DNA of 33,109 nt. Origin: Candidatus Hydrogenedentota bacterium (GTDB taxonomy: Bacteria; Hydrogenedentota; Hydrogenedentia; Hydrogenedentales; SLHB01). The stretch covers positions 1-33,109 of the forward strand of contig JADLGB010000005.1 of the NCBI GenBank assembly GCA_020849535.1, given 5' to 3'. Each line of letters starts with the position of its first letter. The first letter of the stretch is position 1. This document shows positions 15,333-23,073 of the stretch, in pieces. The notes below the pieces were generated by a model. That model was not told the DNA's origin, searched no databases, and saw only the letters and a program-made list of their open reading frames with translations. The position numbers were made by a program, and so were the translations under genes.

Positions 15333-18300
15333 CTACGTATAGCGTGCGCCAGGATGAAAACAAACAGCCGCCGCGGTGGTGCCCGTTGGCGAGAACTCTC
15401 CCGCGTCCGTGATCTTCACGCCGATCAACTCCGTCGCGTGGAGCAGCTCGAGAATCGTCTGGTTGTAGCGCGCCTCCGCCATGGCCGGATAACCCGGAGA
15501 CCACCGAATCCCATGCTTTGCGTCGAAGCCTAATACCTTGCGCTGTATCCCATGAAGGCAATCGGCCATGTCTTCGGCGACGCGGTCGGACAGCCCTTGC
15601 AGGTACAGGATGGACTCCGAATCGCCGGCTTCGCGGAAGCGCTTCAATTGCGCATCCACCTGGGGTCCGCTCGTCGATATCTGCAAACCGATCGCGTCCA
15701 ACACGCCTGAGCTCTTGGAGTGGAAATACTGCGCCGCGCAAACCGTATCTTTACGCTCGCCTCCGATGACCACGCTGAATCCTAATCGCCCAATCTCCCG
15801 GTCCATGTCTTCGAGGTCATAGACAATGACCTCATCGCCGTCCGACTGGCAGGGGAAGATCCCCCAGATGCCAAGCGGCCGCACCCACCCTTCCGTGCTG
15901 GCGCTTTCGACCCAACGGTCGAGCAGGGCGTTGAGCTTTTCGTCGCTCTCACCCTGCTTCGCGCGCGACGCCGTGCCGCCGAACTTCCAGTTGAGCGCGA
16001 AGAGCGTCTTGCGGTCGAGCCGGCTCTTGAACTCGCGCAGGTCGAAGGACTCCGTCCGGGCGGGGACGTACGGCGATTCCGGCAGCCGGTAGCCGTCGAA
16101 GCTGACGACGCGCCGCGGCAGCGTGCGCAGTAGCGTCTCTTCTTCCTGCGCCTTCTTCTCCGCGCGCTCGAAGTTGCGATGCAATTTCTTGAGATTCTCC
16201 GCCAGCAACGGCGTCTCGCCCGCCGCGGATTTCAAGGCGTTCATGACATTGACGCCGTCCATCGCCGTGGCGCAATAGAAGACATTGCTGCGCATGCGGT
16301 CTTCGCTGGTTTCACCGGCCATGGCCACATACGCCGCGTGGCGATCGTTCACCGGGGCGCCGCCGATGAGCACCGGCACGTGTTCCAGCCCCTGTTCGCG
16401 CATCATCTTGGAGACCGTGATCATGTGATTCGAGGTCTGCACGAGCAGCGCCGACATGCCGATCGCGTCAGCGCGGTGCTCCTTCGCCGCGTCGAGGTAT
16501 GTCTGCAGCGGGGTCATCACCCCAAGATCGATCACGCGATAGCCGTAGTTCTCGAAGAGCGTCTTGGCCAGATCCTTACCGATGCTGTGGACGTCCTGGT
16601 AGACGGTCCCGATCACGATAACGCCCTTGTACTCGATCTTCGCATGTACATCGATTCCCGCGGACACGCGCATGTACTCTTCGAGAAAGCCCATCACCTG
16701 CTTCATCACGTCCGCGGACTTCAGCAGGTGCGGCAAGGACACTTCGCCGCGCGCGAACCCATCGCCCAATTCGTTCATGGCGCGCATGAGGTGGGTGTTG
16801 ATGAACGGCAGCGGCTCATGCGTCTTGATAGCTTCGGCCACTTGCCGAACGATGCGGTCGGCGTACTTGTAGTGGTGCCCGCCAACCTCGATATCCCCGT
16901 GCTCCCGCTCCTTGAAGCCATCCTTGATCTTCTCGCAGATGGCTTCCTCGAGCGGCAAGTCCTCGTAGGACGTGCGCCGGACCACATCAAACCCCTTCTT
17001 TTTCTCAGCGATGTCTTCGAGCTGTTCGAAGGCCTCCATGTCGCGTTCGAGAATGACCTTCAAGCCGAGCGCATAATCTCCTGGATCAAGGTCCTTCACG
17101 AAGACGTAATGGTTCGGATTGATGATGGCCGCATCGAGACCGCGCTTGCGCGCCTCGTCGAGCCACACCGATGTCAGCACTTGCCGCATGTAGGGCTTCT
17201 TGGCGAGCCCATTCGTCAGGTTGCCGACGCCGCAGATCGTGCGCAGGTCCGGGTGAATCGCCTTGATGAGGGGAATCGCTTCCAGCGATTCCACAGCGAA
17301 GTTCATGCCCTCTTCGGATTCCGATCCGACAGGGAACACATTCATGTCGATGAAGATCTGGCCGGGAGTGACGCCGTGCTTCGCCGCATTCTCGACGATC
17401 TGCCGCGCAAGCTCCGCCTTCTCTTCGCGCGTGGCGCCTGGGCCTTTCGGGCCCGCCGCGAGGCCGACATACATCGGCCAGTGGTCCTTGGTGGCATTGA
17501 GAACGGCATCCACCTTCGTGACGCCCGGGGCCACTTCTTCCATCGACATCGAGTTGATGATAGGACGCCCCGGATATACCTTGATTGCCGCCTCTAATGC
17601 ATCCACCGCGAAGGAGTCGATGCACATCGCACCACTGAAATCGGTGGTCTGCTTGTGAACCACCTGCTTGAGCGTTTCGGTCGTGTCGACGACGTTGGAG
17701 TCCATGCACACGTCGATGACCTTCACGCCGAGGCCACGCACCTGCTCCTCGACCACCTCCTCGAGGGCGTGCTGATCGATGATGCCTTCGTTCTCGACCG
17801 CCTCGCGGACCTTCTTCGAGCCGCGCACGTTCAGGCGTTCGCCTACCATGATCAGCGTCTCGCTGCTGTCGAGCAGCACCGCTTCCTGCGGACCCGAGAT
17901 GTAGAGCCCATTCTCCGGTGTGCGCGCGGCGGGCTTGCGTCCACGAAGGCGCTCAGTGACCGCGGCGATGTGGTCCGGCGTGGTGCCGCAGCATCCGCCG
18001 ACGATATTGACGCCATACTCCTTCGTGAACGTCTCGAGATACTCGGAGAACTTGTCCGGCTTGAATTTGAAGACCGTACGACCGTTCTCGGAGACGGGCA
18101 GTCCAGCGTTCGGAATGACCGAGATCGGCAGCGGCGAATAGCGCGCCAGCTTTTCGACTGTCTTCACCATGAGGTCGGGGCCGATGCTACAGTTGATCCC
18201 GAACGTGTCGATACCCACGCCCTGCATCGTGACCAACGCCGCGTGGATATCCGTGTTGAAGATCTGCATCTTCGAGAACTGGTCCACAGTGACCTGCGCC

Positions 18301-18953
18301 ATGATGGCGGCTTTCTTGCCGCTTTCGCGCATGGCCTTGCGCCCGCCGAAGACCGCTGCCTTGAGTTCGAGGATGTCCTGCTGCGTTTCGTAGAGCAGCA
18401 CGTCGGCGCCGCCTTCCAGCAGCCCGCGCGTCTGATGGTAGAAGTTGTCGGCCATCTCATCGAAGGTCGACAGCTTCAGATTTGCATCCGTGCTCGAAAG
18501 GACGCGATTGGACGGGCCGATAGAACCCAGCACAAACAAGGGCCGCCCATCGTATCCGGGTTCCTTGCGATACGCGGCGCGCGCGTCGCAGGCGATCTCC
18601 GCGGCGCGGCGGCTGGCGTAGTATGCGAACTCCTCATAACTCAGCCTTCGCAGGTCGATGCCATAGGGAATCGGGTCGAAGGCGCCTAGTTCGAGGCGGC
18701 TGAAATCATACTCGGCCAAGCGGAATGGCGTCGCTCCGAAGGTATTCGTCTCGACCGCATTCGATCCCGCGCGGAAATACGCGAGATGAATATCGCGAAT
18801 CGCGTCCGGATGCGAAAACACGAGGATATCGGGCAGCATCTTGAACTCGACGCCGCCGTAGTCCGCATCGCCCAGACCCAGGTTCTGGACCTGCGTCCCC
18901 ATGGCCCCGTCAATGACGATGACCTGCTGCCGAAGTGCTGTGAGAAAATCCAT
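15333..18953 (-). CDS. metH: Cobalamin-dependent methionine synthase MetH
   Basis: A full-length, roughly 1206-residue MetH transferring methyl from 5-methyl-tetrahydrofolate to homocysteine via cobalamin. Four modules are visible in order. The homocysteine module (about 1-335) has zinc cysteines in F-G-I-N-C-S and G-G-C-C-G-T-T. The folate module (about 360-630) starts I-M-V-G-E-R-L-N-V-R-G-S-K-K and contains V-C-M-D-S-N. The cobalamin module (about 650-890) has D-V-H-S-I-G-K-D for the axial histidine (near residue 787) and G-M-S-A-L-L. The C-terminal activation module has R-W-S-P-G-Y-P near 1147 for AdoMet. An in-frame GTG 30 bp upstream is possible, but the ATG has AGGCAGG ahead of it. No cobalamin riboswitch was seen upstream. 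First gene of an operon with ferredoxin and DUF1572 genes. Confidence 0.95.
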   Translation of the reverse strand: MDFLTALRQQVIVIDGAMGTQVQNLGLGDADYGGVEFKMLPDILVFSHPDAIRDIHLAYFRAGSNAVETNTFGATPFRLAEYDFSRLELGAFDPIPYGIDLRRLSYEEFAYYASRRAAEIACDARAAYRKEPGYDGRPLFVLGSIGPSNRVLSSTDANLKLSTFDEMADNFYHQTRGLLEGGADVLLYETQQDILELKAAVFGGRKAMRESGKKAAIMAQVTVDQFSKMQIFNTDIHAALVTMQGVGIDTFGINCSIGPDLMVKTVEKLARYSPLPISVIPNAGLPVSENGRTVFKFKPDKFSEYLETFTKEYGVNIVGGCCGTTPDHIAAVTERLRGRKPAARTPENGLYISGPQEAVLLDSSETLIMVGERLNVRGSKKVREAVENEGIIDQHALEEVVEEQVRGLGVKVIDVCMDSNVVDTTETLKQVVHKQTTDFSGAMCIDSFAVDALEAAIKVYPGRPIINSMSMEEVAPGVTKVDAVLNATKDHWPMYVGLAAGPKGPGATREEKAELARQIVENAAKHGVTPGQIFIDMNVFPVGSESEEGMNFAVESLEAIPLIKAIHPDLRTICGVGNLTNGLAKKPYMRQVLTSVWLDEARKRGLDAAIINPNHYVFVKDLDPGDYALGLKVILERDMEAFEQLEDIAEKKKGFDVVRRTSYEDLPLEEAICEKIKDGFKEREHGDIEVGGHHYKYADRIVRQVAEAIKTHEPLPFINTHLMRAMNELGDGFARGEVSLPHLLKSADVMKQVMGFLEEYMRVSAGIDVHAKIEYKGVIVIGTVYQDVHSIGKDLAKTLFENYGYRVIDLGVMTPLQTYLDAAKEHRADAIGMSALLVQTSNHMITVSKMMREQGLEHVPVLIGGAPVNDRHAAYVAMAGETSEDRMRSNVFYCATAMDGVNVMNALKSAAGETPLLAENLKKLHRNFERAEKKAQEEETLLRTLPRRVVSFDGYRLPESPYVPARTESFDLREFKSRLDRKTLFALNWKFGGTASRAKQGESDEKLNALLDRWVESASTEGWVRPLGIWGIFPCQSDGDEVIVYDLEDMDREIGRLGFSVVIGGERKDTVCAAQYFHSKSSGVLDAIGLQISTSGPQVDAQLKRFREAGDSESILYLQGLSDRVAEDMADCLHGIQRKVLGFDAKHGIRWSPGYPAMAEARYNQTILELLHATELIGVKITDAGEFSPTGTTAAAVCFHPGARYT

Positions 18954-19366
18954 ACCTGCCTGAATAGTTGTTGCTTGGGACACACTAACGGGACTGACAC
19001 CGTCTATCGCGGAGGCTTTGCGCAGCGAAACACGGTGTCTTTCCCTGCTCTGTCAACGCTTGTCCTTCGCCGATTGTTTCCACCGTGACGCGCATTTCAT
19101 CGAGTCTATCACAGGATAGTGCTCAACTCTTCTCCCGTCCCGGATCGGCGAACCACAAATGCCCTCACTCAGGGTGGGAAAGATGCGCATCAGACCATTC
19201 ACGTAAGGTAGTCCACCCGGCCGCGGGGTACAAGAACCGGCTTGTTGATGCCGATCAACTCGCCGTTGTCCGGCGGCTGCCTCGCTGCGTTTGCCCGATT
19301 GCGCCGTTGCGCGTACACTCGACAGTGCTCCACTTGGCCGCGCCAATCTCTTGGAGGACACCGAGA
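18954..19366. other. 413-bp divergent intergenic region
   Basis: It lies between metH (minus) and the Asp-box gene (plus) and must hold both promoters, but no clear -35/-10 pair, palindromic operator or riboswitch was identified. The only firm signal is GGAGGA at 19353-19358, the ribosome-binding site of the plus-strand gene. An open frame upstream of 19367 is not considered coding because the signal peptide starts at 19367. Confidence 0.5.
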
Positions 19367-20647
19367 ATGAATCGAATGGCTGCCGCAATGCTCCTGTCTG
19401 CAATCCTGTCCACACTCGGTGCGGTGCCGAGCCAGGCGGCCTGGCAAGACCACGAGGTTCGCCTGTTGAACGGCCCTTCCCCCGTCTCTTTGCCTGCCCG
19501 CATGCAGATTGTCTCCGAGCCTTGGAACCGCGTCGTGGCGGTTCCCTACATTGCGTACATGCCGGGGCGGGACCGCCTCCTCATGTTGGTGGGCTGCGAC
19601 TACCCGCACCATGCGGAGCTGCTGTTCAGCGGCGACCGCGGTGCGACGTGGTCGGAACCGAAGGCTATCCTTCTGGGTGAAGACGGAAAGCCCATCGACG
19701 GACTGGGCACCAGCCTTACCTTTATCCAAGACGGCACGGCTCTATTCCTGTGCGGCGATCAACGCTGGGTTACGGAAGACTACGGCGACACGTGGCGCGC
19801 ACTTTCGCGCGTGGATCCAACGTCCGACGGCAAGCCGTGGTACACCTGGGACCCGCTGTGGGTGGACCGCGCTCCAGATGGATTACCCGAGCGACTCATC
19901 GAAACCGGCTACACGTGGAAGAAGAAGCCTGAGGTCGAGAAGGACCATCAGCAGGGCTACATCCGCTTCAGCACGGACCTGGGCAAGACCTGGACCCCCG
20001 GCAATCCGGTGCCCGAATGGAAGGAGGTCAGCGAAGTGGTCATGCTGCGCGCGGCAAATGGCACGCTGGTTGCCGCCTGCCGCACGGACATCCCGCCGTC
20101 CAAGGCCGGGGAATGGATCGATCACTACGAAGGCCTGGGCATCTCCATCTCCAGCGACAACGGACAGACCTGGAGTCCTGTGGGCAAGCTCTACGACTAC
20201 GGCCGGCATCACCCCTCGCTGGTGCTGCTGCCCGATGGCCGCATCCTCATGACCTACGTAGTCCGCAAGGGCTACATCGATACGCCCGAGGGCTTGCCCC
20301 AATTCGGCATTGAAGCCATCCTCAGCGCCGACCACGGCCAAACCTGGGACCTGGACCACCGCTACATCCTCCACGCGTGGAAGGGCAATCGAACCGACGA
20401 AAACAAGTGGTGGACCAGCTCGCAGGCGACGTCTACGGTGCTCTTCCCCGACGGCACGCTGCTGACCGCGTTCGGCACGGGCTATCGCGCGCAAGCCGGC
20501 GCAAACGGCGGCAATCCCGCCCCGCGTGACGCGGGCCTCATCGAATGGCGGCTCAGCGACGCGCCCCTCGACGCCACACAAACGATTACGCAGGCGCCGG
20601 TGGATTCAGATGCGAGAAATGTCTTCGACCCGGGAATGGTGAAGTAA
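19367..20647 (+). CDS. Secreted Asp-box (BNR) six-bladed-propeller protein, sialidase-like
   Basis: A 426-residue protein with a Sec signal peptide (M-N-R-M-A-A-A-M-L-L...A-V-P-S-Q-A-A). GGAGGA lies eight bases before the ATG. At least five Asp-box repeats S/T-x-D-x-G-x-T-W are visible: S-G-D-R-G-A-T-W, T-E-D-Y-G-D-T-W, S-T-D-L-G-K-T-W, S-S-D-N-G-Q-T-W and S-A-D-H-G-Q-T-W, marking a six-bladed beta-propeller of the sialidase/neuraminidase superfamily. The expected N-terminal R-I-P motif of true sialidases is not clear: the equivalent stretch reads A-V-P-Y-I-A-Y-M-P, so the Arg triad may be incomplete. The protein may act on another glycan or only bind it. Divergent from metH; no obvious operon partner. 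Confidence 0.85.
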   Translation: MNRMAAAMLLSAILSTLGAVPSQAAWQDHEVRLLNGPSPVSLPARMQIVSEPWNRVVAVPYIAYMPGRDRLLMLVGCDYPHHAELLFSGDRGATWSEPKAILLGEDGKPIDGLGTSLTFIQDGTALFLCGDQRWVTEDYGDTWRALSRVDPTSDGKPWYTWDPLWVDRAPDGLPERLIETGYTWKKKPEVEKDHQQGYIRFSTDLGKTWTPGNPVPEWKEVSEVVMLRAANGTLVAACRTDIPPSKAGEWIDHYEGLGISISSDNGQTWSPVGKLYDYGRHHPSLVLLPDGRILMTYVVRKGYIDTPEGLPQFGIEAILSADHGQTWDLDHRYILHAWKGNRTDENKWWTSSQATSTVLFPDGTLLTAFGTGYRAQAGANGGNPAPRDAGLIEWRLSDAPLDATQTITQAPVDSDARNVFDPGMVK

Positions 20648-20679
20648 GGGTGTTTGCGGGGGCTGGGCGTTGGGGCTAA

Positions 20680-20854
20680 ACATCCCCCGGCGCTCCGCGC
20701 CACCCCCTTCAACGGGGGAATTCAGAGGGCCCTTCGGGCCTCGTTTGTGCGCGGCTAAGATCATCGTGTTGCGGGCGGGCTGGCTCGGAACACACTAATA
20801 TGGTGTAGCAGAATTCCCCCTTTGAAGGGGGTGCCCCGAAGGGGCGGGGGATGT
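20680..20854. repeat. Dispersed ~170-bp element, copy B
   Basis: Ends ACATCCCCC (20680-20688) and GGGGGATGT (20846-20854) match copy A at 9071-9238 exactly, and both are followed by TCTTCTCTTCC. Internal matches are CCCTTCAACGGGGGAATTC near the left, TTCCCCCTTTGAAGGGGG near the right, and a hairpin around AGGGCCCTTCGGGCCT at 20727-20741. It fills the gap between two convergent genes and could act as a two-way terminator. Confidence 0.8.
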
Positions 20855-20879
20855 TCTTCTCTTCCGCCGGTCCGGGAAA

Positions 20880-22619
20880 TCACAGCAGCGGCGTGGTGGG
20901 TTTGCCGAAGACTTTCAGAAAGCGCACGACGAACTTCGCGCCGGACGGACCCTCGCCGCCGGGGAAGTTCCCGATGTCTTTGTAGTGCTTGTAGAAATTC
21001 GGATGCTCCGACGAAATCGGCTCCTTGCCCGGCCGCAGTTCAAAGCCGCTCGTGCTGCGCAGGGGCCAGAAATCGATCGGGGTGCGGGCGGATACGCGCT
21101 CCAAGACGCGGTTGACGAGGAAGATGGGCCGCCGGTTCCGCGCGATGGTCCAACTGTTGCCGGGGGCCATGTCGCGCTCGATGCCGGCGCGCACGCGCTG
21201 CGCGATCGCCGTGTCTTCGATAATGAATCCGTCCTCGCTGTTGAGATAGAACGAGCGCGGGTCGAGGTTCATCGTACCGATGAAGGTGGTGTCTTCGTCG
21301 AAAACAAACGTCTTCGCGTGAATACTCAGGTACGGACGCCGCTTGATCCCTTCTGCCTTCGCCATCGCCTCCAGTTCTGCGGCATTGGACAGGTAGGTCA
21401 AGAAATCCTCGGGGTACGGTTTGTATTCGAACACTTCCATGCCGTGGTCCAGCACGACGCGCGGCCGCAGCCGGTAGTTCGCCGCATACGTGACCAGGTG
21501 GTCCGCCGCAGCGTAACTGTTGGTCGAGATCGTGATCCGCAAGCCGGGTTTGTCCTCGCTCACGCGCCGGAAGAAGCGCGCGAGCCTGCGATTCACGACC
21601 ACGTAAGGGCTTTGAATCACGACGGAGTCCCGCGCCTCTTCAAACAGCTCGTGCAGCGCGTCGGTCACGCGGCCGTTGTTGCCCAGGCCCGTGAAGAAGC
21701 GGCGCTTGCGTCCCGGCGCATCGGCGACATACTCGACACGCCCGGCGGGCGCCAGCGTAGCCAGCAGCGCCCGTTTAACCGTCTCGCCGTCGTCCGCCTC
21801 CGCGTCCAGCGTGGTGAAGTAGGGGGCGCAGTAGATTTCTTCGCGGCCGGGATCGGACCGGGTCACACCCTGCTCGAGCTGGCGCGCCACGTCGCGAAGG
21901 TCCCGGCATTCCACCGCCTGCCGGGCCGACCAGTATTCATCAAACGAGGCGGTCATCCCCGCGACTGCCGGGCCGACTACCAGTACGTCCCGATCCTTGA
22001 AATTGTAGTGCAGCGAGTAATTGAAATAGTTGTTCCCGATGTTGCGTCCGCCGGTAATTCCCGCGACCCCATCGATAATGCAGGTCTTGATGTGCATGCG
22101 CTGGTTGTTGCCGCTCGACAGCAGGAGGTCAAGCAGCGCCTGGTGCAAAGGCGGCGCGCCCAGGCGCGCCAGCGGCCGGTACATCTTGATCGCGATGTTC
22201 GGACTCAGCGATAGAATGAAGGCGAGTTGCTTGGGATTCCGGTGGCTGCCGACGTGGTCAACGAGGATGCGGACTTTCACTCCGCGTCGCGCCGCCTGCA
22301 CCAACTCGTACAGAATCACACGGGCGCATTCGTCGTTGGTCCAGATGAAACTCTGGATGTCAATGCTGGTTCGCGCGGAGCGGATCAGGTGTACGCGCAA
22401 CAGGAGCGCCGTGTAGCCCTCGTCGAAAAGCCCGACATAATTCCCGAGCGCGGGATCGCCGCCTGACGCGAGGGTCTCCTGATGCGCATCGATGAACGCG
22501 TGGAACGGCGTCCCCTCGACAAATGCGGCAGGGACGTCCGCCTCGCAGAACGCGGCGCACCCTAGCAACAGCGAAACCAGCACGTGGCAGGAAAGAACCC
22601 AAGTGGAATGAGTGCGCAT
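20880..22619 (-). CDS. Phospholipase D family protein (cardiolipin-synthase-like)
   Basis: A 579-residue protein with an N-terminal hydrophobic segment ending in L-L-L-G-C21, so probably a lipoprotein or otherwise exported. Two complete HKD motifs make the PLD active site: His176-I-K178...D183 (M-H-I-K-T-C-I-I-D-G-V-A-G-I-T-G-G-R-N) and His434-A-K436...D441 (I-H-A-K-T-F-V-F-D-E-D-T-T-F-I-G-T-M-N). Each is followed by the usual G-G-x-N or G-x-M-N. The layout resembles ClsC/YmdC-type cardiolipin synthases and related phosphatidyltransferases, but the periplasmic-style signal is unusual for Cls and leaves a phospholipase or hydrolase role open. The ATG directly follows the stop of the small lipoprotein gene, implying translational coupling. 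Confidence 0.88.
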   Translation of the reverse strand: MRTHSTWVLSCHVLVSLLLGCAAFCEADVPAAFVEGTPFHAFIDAHQETLASGGDPALGNYVGLFDEGYTALLLRVHLIRSARTSIDIQSFIWTNDECARVILYELVQAARRGVKVRILVDHVGSHRNPKQLAFILSLSPNIAIKMYRPLARLGAPPLHQALLDLLLSSGNNQRMHIKTCIIDGVAGITGGRNIGNNYFNYSLHYNFKDRDVLVVGPAVAGMTASFDEYWSARQAVECRDLRDVARQLEQGVTRSDPGREEIYCAPYFTTLDAEADDGETVKRALLATLAPAGRVEYVADAPGRKRRFFTGLGNNGRVTDALHELFEEARDSVVIQSPYVVVNRRLARFFRRVSEDKPGLRITISTNSYAAADHLVTYAANYRLRPRVVLDHGMEVFEYKPYPEDFLTYLSNAAELEAMAKAEGIKRRPYLSIHAKTFVFDEDTTFIGTMNLDPRSFYLNSEDGFIIEDTAIAQRVRAGIERDMAPGNSWTIARNRRPIFLVNRVLERVSARTPIDFWPLRSTSGFELRPGKEPISSEHPNFYKHYKDIGNFPGGEGPSGAKFVVRFLKVFGKPTTPLL

Positions 22620-23045
22620 TCAGGGGCCCGCTGGGGCCGGCGCTTCGCCGTACTTCACGAGAAGGGCCTTGATGATGCGCACCGTGTCGCTCTCGTCCGG
22701 TGCGAACTCCGGCCGCTTCTCTGAATCGCGGAACTCCTGATACAAGTCGCGATTCTGAACTTCCGAGGTTTCGCTGCTGACGTACACCAGCGCGTCCGCG
22801 CCGCGGTCCATCGCCGCCCGCACCATCTTGCGCTGCATACGTTCCACGTCCACCTTGTTGGCTTGGGCGTGCGCTTTCAATTCGCCGATGACATGGTGCG
22901 GCTTCTCGATGTCTTCGAGCGCGAAGAAGATGTCGACCTTATCCGAGGGAGCGAGCACGTCGCCCTTATAGTCCAGCGTCGTGCAGGACGCCGCGGCCAG
23001 CGCCGCGAATCCCAGTGCCGCGCGAAGAATCAGTCCCTTTTTCAT
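22620..23045 (-). CDS. Small lipoprotein, function unknown
   Basis: A 141-residue predicted lipoprotein: M-K-K-G-L-I-L-R-A-A-L-G-F-A-A-L-A-A-A-S-C with the lipobox A-A-S-C at residues 18-21. The start at 23045 is chosen because GGGAGAATATCGC precedes it and it gives a complete signal; an upstream in-frame ATG overlaps the symporter. The mature part has a strand V-D-I-F-F-A-L-E-D-I-E-K-P, then H-H-V-I-G-E-L-K-A-H, and a helix ending M-D-R-G-A-D-A-L-V-Y-V, an alpha/beta pattern like other small lipoproteins with a G-A-D-A-(L/V)-x-x-V strand. The family is unresolved. It sits between the symporter (28 bp upstream) and the PLD gene (directly adjacent), so the three are probably one operon. Confidence 0.75.
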   Translation of the reverse strand: MKKGLILRAALGFAALAAASCTTLDYKGDVLAPSDKVDIFFALEDIEKPHHVIGELKAHAQANKVDVERMQRKMVRAAMDRGADALVYVSSETSEVQNRDLYQEFRDSEKRPEFAPDESDTVRIIKALLVKYGEAPAPAGP

Positions 23046-23073
23046 GCGATATTCTCCCTGCGGCGGCCGTGGT

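Noticed and set aside
16179..17597. 472-residue plus-strand frame opposite metH
   Set aside because: Antisense of MetH; rich in His, Arg and Val as expected from the complement of coding DNA.
18954..19366. Cobalamin or SAM riboswitch upstream of metH
   Set aside because: No B12-box-like or SAM-type conserved stretch was seen within the region next to the metH start.
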